From an uncultured Oscillibacter sp. (GTDB lineage Bacteria; Bacillota; Clostridia; Oscillospirales; Oscillospiraceae), in contig UQVS01000001.1 of NCBI GenBank assembly GCA_900544615.1, forward strand, positions 99,768-163,767: DNA of 64,000 nt, read 5' to 3'. The stretch's first letter is position 1, and each line of letters opens with the position of its first letter. Positions 50,806-58,833 of the stretch are shown here, in pieces. A program made the position numbers and the translations under genes. The notes under the pieces were generated by a model. It was not told the DNA's origin. It did no database searches and was given only the letters and a program-made list of their open reading frames with translations.

Positions 50806-51165
50806 TTATGCCGCCAGCAGCTGCTCATGCAGCTCGCTGTTCTCGGAGACAATGTCCAGCGAGATAATATCGCTCTTTTGGAAACCTCTGGGTGCGCCGG
50901 TCATGCCGCACAAGCGGAATGCTGCCTTGCAATTCAGAAGCTCGTATTTGAGCTGGGCGAAGATGTGCTGCTGCAGGTTTCCCTTATCCGGATCATAGCC
51001 GGCAACGGCCTTGATGAGCCGAATGGCAAGCTGCTGGTACACATCGTCATACTCCAACCGCGCCGCCCTCATCAGAGGGCGGTTTTTCTGAATGATGCTG
51101 TCGATGCACCAAAGATGGTCTTCCACGATGGCATTGCGCTGAGCAATGGAGTAATTGTTTTTCAT
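50806..51165 (-). CDS. Sigma-70 region 2-like protein
   Basis: 119 residues resembling the core-binding region 2 of sigma factors (EYDDVYQQLAIRLIKAVAGYDPDKGNLQQHIFAQLKYEL in parts). No region 4 follows. A separate region 4-like protein is encoded at 26192, so the element may carry a split regulator, an idea not tested here. AAAGGAAA precedes the ATG. Confidence 0.6.
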   Translation of the reverse strand: MKNNYSIAQRNAIVEDHLWCIDSIIQKNRPLMRAARLEYDDVYQQLAIRLIKAVAGYDPDKGNLQQHIFAQLKYELLNCKAAFRLCGMTGAPRGFQKSDIISLDIVSENSELHEQLLAA

Positions 51166-51376
51166 AGTCGTTTCCTTTCTCTGGTATTGGGGTCCAGAAA
51201 CGGCAGCAGCCGTTGCCCCAGTCCTCCAGTAACATCTGATTGGTGTAGACGGGCGAGTTGTAGCGCGGATCGCTGCAGTGCTGCATCCGCACCATGTCCT
51301 TTCCGCCGTTTACGTTCTTTTCCTCCTGATAGTAAGAGGATGCGCAGGTATTACAGTGCTTCTCTTGATCCTTCAA
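51047..51376 (-). CDS. Cys-rich hypothetical protein overlapping the sigma-like gene
   Basis: 109 codons from a TTG that overlaps the previous stop (TTGA). The N-terminal 75 residues carry a putative zinc-binding set (CNTC, HC, CC). The last 40 codons overlap the sigma-like gene in another frame, which is unusual; either the true protein is shorter through a frameshift or the overlap is real. Confidence 0.4.
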   Translation of the reverse strand: MKDQEKHCNTCASSYYQEEKNVNGGKDMVRMQHCSDPRYNSPVYTNQMLLEDWGNGCCRFWTPIPEKGNDYEKQLLHCSAQCHRGRPSLVHRQHHSEKPPSDEGGAVGV

Positions 51377-51903
51377 TCAGTGTCCTCCTTGACATTCTTT
51401 CGTGCGGTCGCTGCGTCGAACAGTCCCAGCAGCACATACCCGTTCTGCGTCTTATAGAAGAACTCGGGCTTGATGCCATCGTCGATCTCCACCACGTAAT
51501 GGCGGTGAACAGCAACACCCAGAGTCTCGGCATCCGGCTCTTCGTTGCACCGTTTGGCAAACTCACGGGGCGTCAGAGGGGTGTGCAGCTCATAGACCAC
51601 AGCATAGCGGAAGGCAGAGGGGGAAATATCCGTGCCCAGCTGCTCACACATATCATGGTGCAGCATCCACTGCTCAACGCTTTTGAACCCGTAAATACGC
51701 AGCTCGCTGGGAACCTTGCGCTTGGGACACCAGGTAGGCACATAGATTTTCGGGTCGCCGCGTCCGAACTTTCGGGGCTTCTTTCCTCCCATACAGAAGC
51801 GGTCGCCAAAGTGCATGGTGACACCGTTTTTCTTTACAGACATATTCTCCATATAGTGGAGGTGGCTCTTGCACTCAGAGCAGGTCACTTTTCTCAGATC
51901 CAT
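51373..51903 (-). CDS. Zinc-ribbon hypothetical protein
   Basis: 176 residues with CSECKSH at the N-terminus and two further cysteines (FCMGGKK, WCPKRK) that could form one metal site. GGAGGGG precedes the ATG. The C-terminal domain is unassigned. Confidence 0.6.
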   Translation of the reverse strand: MDLRKVTCSECKSHLHYMENMSVKKNGVTMHFGDRFCMGGKKPRKFGRGDPKIYVPTWCPKRKVPSELRIYGFKSVEQWMLHHDMCEQLGTDISPSAFRYAVVYELHTPLTPREFAKRCNEEPDAETLGVAVHRHYVVEIDDGIKPEFFYKTQNGYVLLGLFDAATARKNVKEDTD

Positions 51904-51916
51904 AACCGCCCCTCCA

Positions 51917-52153
51917 TCACTCTTCCTCGCAGCATTCCCGTTCCTTCAGGTTCTGGAACAGGCTCATCACCAACTGACCATCGTAATCGTCAATGATGCC
52001 GTACTCCTGGCAGAAAGTCAGAAACTCCTCGAACATATTTCTTCCTTCCCGAACCTCCATTTCGCTCATACGCTCATCATGCCGAAGCAAATCCAGACAG
52101 TCGTTGAGGTCGGTACGGGTGTTGATAAAACGGCAATAGCTCATATTGGACAT
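51917..52153 (-). CDS. Small hypothetical protein
   Basis: 78 residues, helical and acidic, with GAAGGAG before the ATG. Starts MSNMSYCRFINTRTDL. No function can be read from sequence. Confidence 0.55.
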   Translation of the reverse strand: MSNMSYCRFINTRTDLNDCLDLLRHDERMSEMEVREGRNMFEEFLTFCQEYGIIDDYDGQLVMSLFQNLKERECCEEE

Positions 52154-52156
52154 ACT

Positions 52157-52870
52157 TCAGTCTCCTTCCTTATCCATGAAAAGCGGGCTTTCGATGATCT
52201 CATAGCGGGTAAACCAACCGGCGGCATAGCCGTCCCGGTAGGCCTCCCAGAAATCATCGCCGTACTCCTCACGGTACAGTTCCTTGGAAAACGGAATTTC
52301 CATGTTTTCCTTTTCTTCGGTCACCAGACGATTCAGCTCTGCACGAGCCTTTTCTCTGTCCGTGAATGTGGCCGCGCCCGATGGAGAGGGAAACTCGCCC
52401 TGATCCGCATCGGCCCAGGAATGGACGATGGTATAGGCGCCCTTCACGCTTCTGCGGTACATTCTCGCCACATGACTGTTCTCAGGCAGTGCCAGCCAAT
52501 CTTCAATAGCGGCACGGTCTTCCTTGCGGAACATCTCCACAAACTTTTCCCGAAATGCCTTTGTGGACAAAGGTTGGGCAAGGTCGTGGTGAAACTGGTA
52601 GAGGTGCCGGTATGCCGCGGCAAGGAAATCATCGGTAGTGACGATTCCAAAGGTCTTTTGCTCGATGCAAAGACGCCCGCCGCAGACCTTGCACTTGCCG
52701 ACCATGCACAGCTGATAGGGGTGAATGACCTTCAGACTGTTGTAGGTCAGATGCCAGTCCACATCAGTCATGTTTTCCGCAAGATGAACGGCCATCCGAA
52801 AGGAATCACCGCCTTGGACAGGGCCGCAGGTACAAAGCGGTTCCTGCCCATGATTACAGTGCTCACACAT
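52157..52870 (-). CDS. Hypothetical protein with N-terminal zinc-binding cysteines
   Basis: 237 residues. CEHC, CTC, and CKVCGGRLC form likely metal sites in the first 65 residues; the remainder is helical. The ATG directly follows the previous stop (TAAATG) with GGAGG upstream. No known family. Confidence 0.6.
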   Translation of the reverse strand: MCEHCNHGQEPLCTCGPVQGGDSFRMAVHLAENMTDVDWHLTYNSLKVIHPYQLCMVGKCKVCGGRLCIEQKTFGIVTTDDFLAAAYRHLYQFHHDLAQPLSTKAFREKFVEMFRKEDRAAIEDWLALPENSHVARMYRRSVKGAYTIVHSWADADQGEFPSPSGAATFTDREKARAELNRLVTEEKENMEIPFSKELYREEYGDDFWEAYRDGYAAGWFTRYEIIESPLFMDKEGD

Positions 52871-53287
52871 TTACGCTGCCTCCTTTTTCTGCTTTTGTTC
52901 TTTGTTTCGTTCCTTCTCACACAGCTTGATCAGTTTCTGGCAGCGGTCTATCTCGAAGCCCCCAATATGGGCAAGCTCCTCTGACAGCCGCATCTTCTTT
53001 GCCATCCACTTATAAGCCTGTGTTCTGCTCATTCCTCGCTCCTTCCAGAAGCTATCGAAGACGTGATGTGTCTCCATTCGCTTCATCCGCAGCGCTTCGT
53101 TTGCCAGATTGCCCAGTGGCCGCGTGCTGCCGGGATGGCAGCCTACACGGGCATTGCAGTTCTGACACTGGTAAAAGCTCTGGCGTTCAATGCCCAACCG
53201 AGCTGCCGCAGCAGGCCCGTAGACCTTGGAAGCCGAGACAAGCCGGACTGCTCCGCCGCAGTAGCGACAGATAGTGGGGATCTCCAA
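52871..53287 (-). CDS. DUF3268-family zinc-finger protein
   Basis: About 138 residues. The pattern CRYCGG, then YQCQNCNARVGCHPGSTRPLG (in two parts) and LANEALR with HHVFD matches DUF3268, a four-cysteine zinc-finger family frequent on Firmicutes plasmids and phages. I use the TTG at 53287, 6 bases after AAAGGAGG. The tail is Lys/Glu-rich. Function unknown, likely nucleic-acid binding. Confidence 0.78.
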   Translation of the reverse strand: MEIPTICRYCGGAVRLVSASKVYGPAAAARLGIERQSFYQCQNCNARVGCHPGSTRPLGNLANEALRMKRMETHHVFDSFWKERGMSRTQAYKWMAKKMRLSEELAHIGGFEIDRCQKLIKLCEKERNKEQKQKKEAA

Positions 53288-53300
53288 AGGCACTCCTCCT

Positions 53301-54434
53301 TTACGCCGCCTTTGCCGCAGGGGCACGGGCGGGTTTCTCCGTTTTCTTTTCTGTGGGCGTACGCATGGCGCTTTGCATATAGAAAGCGTCCTGGGTACTG
53401 AGGGTCAGCATACCGCCGCCGGCGATGCCCAGCGTAACGGTCCCGGTCAGAGCCTTCAGACAGGTGCTCAGCTGACGGGAGGAAAACCAGAAGTCACCCA
53501 CAGGTGCTCCGGTCAGGGCGATCACATCCACAGGTGCGGACGCGGTGCCGTATTTCCCGCCGCAGTAGAACTCCAGCCGCTGATCCTTGAAGCCCAGCCT
53601 TACTCTTCCTTCCGGCTCTACAGTGAGAACAGAAGACAGGGCGTTTCTCAGGTCCTGAATGTCTGTCAGCACGGTAAAGCTGTTCTTGATGGTGCTCAGC
53701 AGAAGATCCGTGTCAATGTAGCCACCCTCCATCAGGCGGGCACTGAACAGGAAATTCTCCTTGAAAAACACAATGTTCTTTCCGGTAGTCCCTACACGAA
53801 ACTCATCTTTATCAGCGCACATACGGGCCAGCTTCCCAAGAGAGGTCGCCGGGATCAGAAGGCTGATGTCGCCCTTGCTCTGGTCATCACCCTTGGCAGT
53901 AACAATACAGTTGCCGTTGCTGCCGGCCGCCCGGAGTCCCACATTGGTGAACTTCAGATTGACGCACTTGAGCAGCGGCTTGTTGTTGTCCTGCGCTGTT
54001 GCAAACACCGTGCGCTGGGCCATAGCGGGAATGCCGCTGAGCTTGACCGTATCCTCGGGAAAAGGCAGGTCAGGCTTGGGAAAGGAACCGCGATCCCACA
54101 CATCCACTTCATAACAGGCATTTTCGCTTCTGAGGGCCATGCGTCCGTGATTATCCGGCCGCGAGATCTGTACTGTATCCAGGGGCAGACGCTGCAGCAT
54201 TTCCGTGAGCATCCTCGCACTGAACACGAGAGAACCCTCCTCCTGCACAGAGCAGGGCAGTTTCTCCTCCAGCGAAACCTCCATGTTAGTGGAGGTGATG
54301 GTCAGCTTCCCACTTGCGGCGTCAGCTTCCATCAAGGCGCCCTTCAGCACATCCAGCGGAGACTCGGACGGTGCAATGGAGGCCGCCCGTTTGGCAGCAT
54401 CCAAAAATTCGGCCCGGTTGATTGTAACGATCAA
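53301..54434 (-). CDS. DnaN-like sliding clamp, copy 2
   Basis: 377 residues with the clamp pattern of three similar domains (FLDAAKRAASIAPSESPLDVLKGALMEA at the start, VFSARMLTEMLQRLP, LIPATSLGKLARM). The C-terminal end is replaced by a Lys/Ala/Pro-rich tail instead of the usual clamp MPMRL. TTG start with AAAGGAGG upstream. It follows the helicase by 14 bases. Two divergent clamps on one element imply distinct partners or a heteromeric ring; the host dnaN is outside this window. Confidence 0.8.
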   Translation of the reverse strand: MIVTINRAEFLDAAKRAASIAPSESPLDVLKGALMEADAASGKLTITSTNMEVSLEEKLPCSVQEEGSLVFSARMLTEMLQRLPLDTVQISRPDNHGRMALRSENACYEVDVWDRGSFPKPDLPFPEDTVKLSGIPAMAQRTVFATAQDNNKPLLKCVNLKFTNVGLRAAGSNGNCIVTAKGDDQSKGDISLLIPATSLGKLARMCADKDEFRVGTTGKNIVFFKENFLFSARLMEGGYIDTDLLLSTIKNSFTVLTDIQDLRNALSSVLTVEPEGRVRLGFKDQRLEFYCGGKYGTASAPVDVIALTGAPVGDFWFSSRQLSTCLKALTGTVTLGIAGGGMLTLSTQDAFYMQSAMRTPTEKKTEKPARAPAAKAA

Positions 54435-54448
54435 AATTCTCTCCTCCT

Positions 54449-57400
54449 TTAAGCAACAAAGCCGAAGAGCGACAGCTGGTTTTCGTCCACCACTGGCTTC
54501 TTCGACTTCCGTTTCTTCTGTTCTTCCTGTGTTCTTGCAAGCAGGCCCTCATACAGCCGCTGGCGTTCCGCGCTGTCTGCGGTTTTGATGCCAAAGACCG
54601 TGGCTTCGGAAACTGCGACCTCCTGTACGGGGACAGGCTCCGCTTCCTGCCTGACTTCGATAACCTTTTTCTTTCGGTCCGGATTGATGATCGCCATTTT
54701 CTTGAAGGCTGCGGCGATATCCTCCACATTGTCCTTGATGCCCTGAGCCAGCTCTTTCGCCATCTGAGAGGTCAAGTCCTTCACGTCGCTCATAGCGGCA
54801 AGACCTTCCTCCGAGAATGTCCCCTCGATGATACCTGCGACTGCCAGCTTGGAGGCCATCAGCTTCATCGCCTTGGCCTGCATAGTGTCCACATAGAAGG
54901 GCATATACACTTCCACTCTGGGTGCCGTCTGATTGATACGCCAGGACCGGCGGGATGCCTGCCGCAGTGTGAAGAGGTTATAGCCCATGGAGTAGAAGAT
55001 GAGTGTGGTAAAGGCATTGAGATCCAAACCTGTTTCCACGCATCGGGGGTTCGTGATGAGCACCTGCAGTCCGTTCTTAACCCGTTTATCCACCCATTCC
55101 TCACGCTTTTCCGTAGGAACCTGTGGCGTCAGGATCTCGGTGCGGTAGCCTTCCTCCCGAAGCAGCTTCAGGAGCTTCTTTTGGGAGTCTGTCCGCGTCC
55201 AGCTGGTGTAGATCAGTACCCGTTCACCGTTTGCGATCTTTCTGCGGGTAATATCCAGCACCGTTTCCTCCTTGGGGAACAGGCGGGTAAAATCGCCGCA
55301 GTCCTTTGGCTTGATGATGACCTCCCCCTCAATGGGGTGGATGACCTCCGACTGATCGTAGGGCTGGTCGGGATAGACCGTCAGCAGGTTCAAATAGGTG
55401 GATAAGATCTTCTGTGCCGCTTTACGGTCGGTACGCAGTACCTTCTGCAAAGCCTTTTCCGCTTCTTTATAGGCTTCATGCACATCCTCCGGCATTTCCA
55501 GCGGCACGGGGATCTCCTCATAGTCGGGAAGGTCCTTGTTCATGTCCGAGAGGGACAGGAAGGCCGTGTACTCCAGAAGGAAACGGGAGAATACCAACGG
55601 TGACACACCGGGAAGCTGCCTTGATTTGGCCTTACGCTTGGTGGTGCGCCGATTGGAATTGTACTCGCCGTCCTTGATCTCATAGGTGTTTTCCACTACG
55701 CCGTACTCTGCATCGAAGTCCGCAGGCCTGCGATAGCTTTTGCCATCCTTGAGCATCAGGCCGGGAACGATGCGGTAGAGCAGGTGAAAGATACCGGAGG
55801 AATACCCGTTGATGAGTGTCGCGGTCATGCCTACAAAGAGCTTTGAGACCCCGAACAGCTCTGCCATGGCATCGCCCTGGCCGCTGTTATTGTTGTACTC
55901 ATGCAGCTCATCGCAGAGAAATCCGCTGATACGCCCGCGCATCTTTTTCTTGATGTAGGTACTCAGCGGATACCGTCGCTGTGCGCCCCGGACAGGATAG
56001 AAACCCTCTGGGTTCTGAGCGATCTCGGTGAGTTGGTCGATTACGCTTTCGCTTTTGGTTCGCCGCAGGTGTGCGGCAGCTCCGTAGCGGTGGACCCAAC
56101 CGTACTCTCCGATCTTGACCCACTCGACCCGTTTGCCGGGATTGACCGCCGACCACAGGACTGACCCGCAGTTGGGACAAACATGGTTTTTCCTGTGTTC
56201 ATTCTGGAAGAAGAACTGGTCGGCCGGCACCGTATAACGGCTGCCGTCCTCGCTGATCTCCATGGTCACGACCTCGTTGCAGTCAGGGCAAAGAAAGGCC
56301 CGCAGGCGCTTACTCCATTTCACTGCCGGGTAGCGCATGTAGCCATCTCTGGCACGTTCCTTGGAAAAGACTGCGTAAACACTTTTATCCCCCTGCTCGT
56401 ACATGGCGTAGAGCCGGTCCAGCTCCGCGATACTGTGGACTACCATGGCATAGGTGTCCGGGAGGGTTTCTCCGATCTCTCGCACCCATTTCCGGGTGAC
56501 GTGGGAAGGGCACATGATAATGCCAAAGGATTTGTCCGCGCCGCTTCGCTTCTGAGCCGCCCACAAACCATGCAGGGCTCCGAGGGCCGTTGACCCGATT
56601 TTGGTCTTGCCGGCACCGCACTCTGCAATGATGAGCGCAACGCTCTTTCGGTCCAACTGCCGCTTGACTGCTTCGGCTACCGCAAGCTGGGCATCGTAGA
56701 GGGAATAGCCCGCCCGGTTCATAATACAGTCGTTGATAGCCAGCACCTCATCGGAAAGAGGCTCGTTGGCAGGGTCAAAAAGAGGCATGAACTGATGGCG
56801 GATGCGGTCTGCCACGGTGACACCGAAGGTGTTCAGATATCCCGTGACATTCTCCACACCGTCAAACCCATCCGGTGCTCCGGGAATCGCTCCTGGAATC
56901 TGGATACTGCCATTCTTTAACCCTGTTTCCAGAACTTCTACCACATTCCTGTCTTCCGGTTTTAGGTCCAGCACCCAGGCATCCATCTTTTCCTTCAGGG
57001 ATATGACCTCCAGCTGCCGCAGATCTCCGCGCTTTTGTAAAGCGTCCAGAACGTAGTCCCGGAAAGCAGGGATCAGTGGCGCTGCCGTTTTATGGTCCAG
57101 CTCTTCAAAAAGCCGGTCCCGGTCACCCTGTGGGCAGAAGATATAGCACTTACGGGGCTGCATGGCTTCCTGACCCTCTACCTCTCCATCGCCCTCGGAG
57201 GCGCGATCATCTGTCTGGGCATCATCGCTGGCCATGAGTGTCGCTACGGCATACACGCCGTCGTGGGACATCTGCCGCTGATACCCCTTGACATTGCTTT
57301 GGAGCATTCGGGTCGTACTGTTTTGGGTGGCTTCTATGGTCGCACCGCCGTAGATGGCATCCGACATAGCCCGAACCATTTCCGGGTATCCACCAAATCG

Positions 57401-57523
57401 GACGGCACTGATGATACCGCCCTTGCTGTTGTGATCGAGCACCACTGTATCTGCGTAGGCCGACAGGCGTACCTGCGCTGACGGGTCATAGTAGCTCAGC
57501 TCAATCAGTCTACTTTGTGTCAT
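54449..57523 (-). CDS. Superfamily 2 DNA helicase/ATPase
   Basis: 1024 residues, first gene of operon II. Walker A AECGAGKTK (about residue 299), DEAH-type box DELH (about 537) and the C-terminal helicase domain with VLIYTSWTRTD (about 766) and RQASRRSWRINQT (about 855, motif VI). The N-terminal third has no known domain; Cys pairs CPDC and CPNC lie between the motor motifs. It resembles SNF2-like/DEAD helicases of large mobile elements. The ATG overlaps a short leader frame (ATGA) and lies about 29 bases after the leader terminator. Confidence 0.88.
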   Translation of the reverse strand: MTQSRLIELSYYDPSAQVRLSAYADTVVLDHNSKGGIISAVRFGGYPEMVRAMSDAIYGGATIEATQNSTTRMLQSNVKGYQRQMSHDGVYAVATLMASDDAQTDDRASEGDGEVEGQEAMQPRKCYIFCPQGDRDRLFEELDHKTAAPLIPAFRDYVLDALQKRGDLRQLEVISLKEKMDAWVLDLKPEDRNVVEVLETGLKNGSIQIPGAIPGAPDGFDGVENVTGYLNTFGVTVADRIRHQFMPLFDPANEPLSDEVLAINDCIMNRAGYSLYDAQLAVAEAVKRQLDRKSVALIIAECGAGKTKIGSTALGALHGLWAAQKRSGADKSFGIIMCPSHVTRKWVREIGETLPDTYAMVVHSIAELDRLYAMYEQGDKSVYAVFSKERARDGYMRYPAVKWSKRLRAFLCPDCNEVVTMEISEDGSRYTVPADQFFFQNEHRKNHVCPNCGSVLWSAVNPGKRVEWVKIGEYGWVHRYGAAAHLRRTKSESVIDQLTEIAQNPEGFYPVRGAQRRYPLSTYIKKKMRGRISGFLCDELHEYNNNSGQGDAMAELFGVSKLFVGMTATLINGYSSGIFHLLYRIVPGLMLKDGKSYRRPADFDAEYGVVENTYEIKDGEYNSNRRTTKRKAKSRQLPGVSPLVFSRFLLEYTAFLSLSDMNKDLPDYEEIPVPLEMPEDVHEAYKEAEKALQKVLRTDRKAAQKILSTYLNLLTVYPDQPYDQSEVIHPIEGEVIIKPKDCGDFTRLFPKEETVLDITRRKIANGERVLIYTSWTRTDSQKKLLKLLREEGYRTEILTPQVPTEKREEWVDKRVKNGLQVLITNPRCVETGLDLNAFTTLIFYSMGYNLFTLRQASRRSWRINQTAPRVEVYMPFYVDTMQAKAMKLMASKLAVAGIIEGTFSEEGLAAMSDVKDLTSQMAKELAQGIKDNVEDIAAAFKKMAIINPDRKKKVIEVRQEAEPVPVQEVAVSEATVFGIKTADSAERQRLYEGLLARTQEEQKKRKSKKPVVDENQLSLFGFVA

Positions 57524-57547
57524 TCATCTGCTTGCTCCTTTCTTTTG

Positions 57548-57766
57548 GGGACAAAAAAAGACCGCAATCGCTCCCACGAGCAATTACGGTTCCGTTCTTT
57601 GTCCATTATTTCATTCCAGGTCGTTTTGAGGGCTCCGGAGGGCGCACTAACCCCCTTTCCGTCGCTGTTCCTCCCTAACTTACTCCGCCCTAACTTACTT
57701 CGCCCTGAAATACACCTTCATTGTAACATCCATGGAGCAGAGCGTATAGTTGCAGTTTCTGCACCC
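57548..57766 (-). promoter_or_regulatory. Duplicated leader, copy 2 (upstream of operon II)
   Basis: Same length and layout as 44221-44439, with about 14 differences counted by eye. The -10 TACAAT is at 57725-57720; the tandem GTAAGTTAGGGCGGA units are unchanged. A short frame MDKERNRNCSWERLRSFFVP (start near 57609) runs through the terminator and ends on the helicase ATG (ATGA), but this frame is absent in copy 1, so the conserved element is probably RNA rather than peptide. Confidence 0.8.
57553..57589 (-). terminator. Attenuator-like terminator in leader copy 2
   Basis: Stem CCGTAATTGCTC / GAGCGATTGCGG with loop GTGG (57589-57562), then TC and seven Ts (57559-57553). Relative to copy 1 two adjacent bases changed in the 3' arm and both changes keep pairing (G-T and A-T swapped). 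Confidence 0.82.
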
Positions 57767-57807
57767 CTGCATAGTTCCAAAACAGAGCGGAGTTTCGGGG
57801 CAAACGC

Positions 57808-57838
57808 AAAACAGGGCGGCTTGGAAGCCGCTCTGTTT
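57808..57838 (-). terminator. Terminator of the gene at 57878
   Basis: AAACAGGGCGGCTT and AAGCCGCTCTGTTT pair with one mismatch around GG; on the minus strand TTTTG follows. It insulates operon II's leader from upstream transcription. Confidence 0.65.
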
Positions 57839-57877
57839 CGTAAGAAGAACCAACATCCCGCTATGGGATGCCGTTTC

Positions 57878-58486
57878 TTAGTCATTTCCGAAAAGATGGC
57901 CGGTGACCCCCACCTCCAGACCACCGTTTTCTTTGTCTTTGTAAATGGACACGGAATAGTCACGGATGGTGTGTTCCGCACCGTTCGCAACGACGAATGC
58001 CTGAATGTTCTCCAAGTCATACATATCCAGCAGAACATATCCCTCTGTGGCTGTGTCTGCCAGCAGCGCGCGGCAGTCATGGCAGAAGAGTGCTGGAGCG
58101 ATCTTTCCGATTTCTTCGCCAATGTGCGCTATATTGGTGTGATCCTCGCTGCTCCATGACATGGTTGCGTTTCCGTCAATGAATGTGAAAACCCAATCGT
58201 CCCAACGCTGTTCCTCTGCGACCTCCCACGGTCTGCGGGGATCTCTGTCGTATATCTCCAGTTCTCGCAGGACACCTGTGGAGAGGTTGACAAGGACCGG
58301 CGCGTGGTAGCGATTTCCGTTCCCATCCTCGCAGATGGCACAACACTCCGGCTCCGGGGTGGTAGCAACGACCTTCCAAAACACCGCATCAAACATCGTA
58401 ACAATAACTAAGGCATACGGCGTGTGTCCGCTTTCTCCGGCGTCGCGGCCCTGCCGGGCTGCGTAACCCTGTTTATAATTTGGCAA
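57878..58486 (-). CDS. Hypothetical protein upstream of operon II
   Basis: Up to 202 residues from a TTG at 58486, or 172 from the ATG at 58396; neither start has a strong ribosome site. Contains a cysteine pair near the N-terminus (CCAIC) and CHDCRALL. No known domain. It has its own terminator (57808-57838). A nested inverted repeat lies just upstream. Confidence 0.5.
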   Translation of the reverse strand: MPNYKQGYAARQGRDAGESGHTPYALVIVTMFDAVFWKVVATTPEPECCAICEDGNGNRYHAPVLVNLSTGVLRELEIYDRDPRRPWEVAEEQRWDDWVFTFIDGNATMSWSSEDHTNIAHIGEEIGKIAPALFCHDCRALLADTATEGYVLLDMYDLENIQAFVVANGAEHTIRDYSVSIYKDKENGGLEVGVTGHLFGND

Positions 58487-58505
58487 TGTTGCTGTTTTTC
58501 GCTCT

Positions 58506-58589
58506 GTGCGCAGGAATTCCTACACGCGCAAGGTGAAGGGGTATCACTACCCTCGGCATACTCCGCGTGTTATTGAGCCGCCTGCGCAC
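58506..58589. repeat. Three-tier concentric inverted repeat, candidate oriT or structured RNA
   Basis: Three perfect inverted repeats share nearly one centre: GTGCGCAGG (58506-58514) with CCTGCGCAC (58581-58589); ACACGCG (58522-58528) with CGCGTGT (58564-58570); GGGTA (58539-58543) with TACCC (58548-58552) around TCAC. The unpaired gaps are 7-11 bases on each side, similar left and right. Such structure without a gene fits a transfer origin or a folded RNA; no relaxase gene lies in the window to decide. Confidence 0.6.
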
Positions 58590-58596
58590 GGTTGGT

Positions 58597-58622
58597 GAAT
58601 TTGTCATTTTTATGACAAATTC
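58597..58622. repeat. Perfect 11-bp palindrome GAATTTGTCAT-TTTT-ATGACAAATTC
   Basis: Arms 58597-58607 and 58612-58622 with a TTTT loop. It lies 7 bases from the nested repeat. It could be an operator, or a protein site beside a transfer origin. The remaining bases to 58780 show nothing I can name. Confidence 0.55.
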
Positions 58623-58780
58623 TTTATTGATTTCAGCAGCGTAAAACACGGGTTGCATTGCATGCTATGTGTCTTTTGTCCCTGATACACCAATCTTCTA
58701 CGACAGACTCCTTGTTGACCTCACCGCTGTTCCAGCTTTTTAGCTGCACGAGGGTCTGAATCCAATTTGAAACACGACAA

Positions 58781-58811
58781 AACGTCCGGCGGCAATGTGC
58801 CGCCGGACGTT
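58781..58811 (-). terminator. Terminator of the S-layer-homology gene
   Basis: AACGTCCGGCGGCA and its perfect complement around ATG; on the minus strand TTTTGTCG follows. Confidence 0.8.
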
Positions 58812-58833
58812 CACTTTATAACGTCGATTTCAT

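Noticed and set aside
57526..57609. A conserved leader peptide upstream of the helicase
   Set aside because: The start codon is lost in leader copy 1 and the frame there is different, so no peptide is conserved between the two leaders.
58473..58658. A 61-codon minus-strand frame
   Set aside because: It spans both palindromic structures near 58.5 kb and has no ribosome site or domain. It is likely chance.
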